In this document: positions 63,948-64,000 of the stretch, one piece after another
How positions within the stretch are numbered: position 1 is the stretch's first letter
Layout: every line of letters begins with the position of its first letter
Assembly: GCF_001279525.1 (NCBI RefSeq)
Contig: NZ_LGDY01000110.1
Span: forward strand, 15,042-79,041
Source: Nocardia sp. NRRL S-836
GTDB lineage: Bacteria > Actinomycetota > Actinomycetes > Mycobacteriales > Pseudonocardiaceae
DNA length: 64,000 bases
Direction: 5' to 3'
Notes under the pieces: model-generated
What the model saw: the letters and a program-made list of their open reading frames with translations, nothing else
Database searches by the model: none
What the model was told of the DNA's origin: nothing
Program-made: the position numbers and the translations under genes

Positions 63948-64000
63948 GTGGACTTCGAGATCCGGAGTGATCGGGGACCGCAGGGCCGGAGGAAGTTGGC
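63948..64000 (+). mobile_element. 5' end of a probable IS30-family transposase
   Basis: GTG at 63948 opens a frame reading VDFEIRSDRGPQGRRKL to the right edge. From memory this resembles the N-terminus of actinobacterial IS30 transposases, which continue into an HTH domain. The preceding 63911-63947 (GGTCGTTGCAACACCTG onward) may be the left terminal sequence of the element. Only 17 codons are visible, so the call is tentative. It lies about 100-140 bases upstream of the frameshifted STAND gene. Confidence 0.5.

Overview
The window is chromosomal DNA of a high-GC actinomycete, most likely of the family Pseudonocardiaceae. This rests on gene content: a SigR/RsrA pair, WhiB1, PdtaS, mycobacterial-type Kgd, actinobacterial bL37, DUF3558 lipoproteins, a DUF574 methyltransferase, and a STAND/TPR protein with a lineage-typical N-terminus. 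GTG starts, some TTG starts and 1-4 base stop/start overlaps are frequent. No rRNA, tRNA, prophage or CRISPR array was seen. A genus cannot be assigned from the sequence alone.

Layout. 1-9 kb holds a partial VOC protein, proline catabolism (pruA), an SDR-like protein, two coupled DUF3558 lipoproteins, aroA-rsgA, an SOS peptidase of the HMCES/YedK type, an alpha/beta hydrolase, a DinB protein, a DUF4232 secreted protein and a YbaK deacylase. 9-13.3 kb is a regulatory block: sigR-rsrA behind a consensus SigR promoter, the 24-residue ribosomal protein bL37, pdtaS with an apparent CTG start, whiB1 with two CRP-like boxes, and a diacylglycerol kinase-type enzyme. 13.5-24.5 kb carries a membrane protein, a trypsin-like protease, a DUF574 methyltransferase, a DUF5684 protein, GNAT and histidine phosphatase genes, a large secreted hydrolase, a HAD hydrolase, divergent sodN/sodX, an RmlC-like epimerase and malic enzyme.

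24.6-33 kb holds a multi-PAS GGDEF-EAL protein, a convergent BpsA-like aminopropyltransferase and a complete four-gene OpuC-type compatible-solute ABC operon. 33-36.6 kb has a double GNAT, an IclR regulator and a SigE-family sigma factor coupled to a membrane protein. 36.7-44 kb is a histidine-utilisation operon: hutH, hutU, an unusual octapeptide-repeat reading frame, an M20 amidohydrolase, hutF and hutI. 44-64 kb carries an HTH protein, a subtilase, an aldo/keto reductase, DUF6104, kgd, an ATP-grasp-like protein, a fused ABC exporter, an ABC-2 transporter pair, a small lineage-type gene pair, an MFS-TetR efflux unit, a frameshifted STAND-TPR gene and, at the edge, the start of a probable IS30 transposase.

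The most unusual item is the reading frame at 39847-40479 inside the hut operon. Twenty tandem in-frame units of about 24 bp encode octapeptides between two copies of one 23-residue terminal motif. The frame has a well-placed ribosome binding site and its stop overlaps the next gene. Other points worth checking are the CTG start of pdtaS, the CRP boxes of whiB1, the BpsA-like protein, a hairpin that sequesters the ribosome binding site of the GGDEF-EAL gene, an amber-interrupted small membrane-protein frame, and the 2-base frameshift in the STAND gene.
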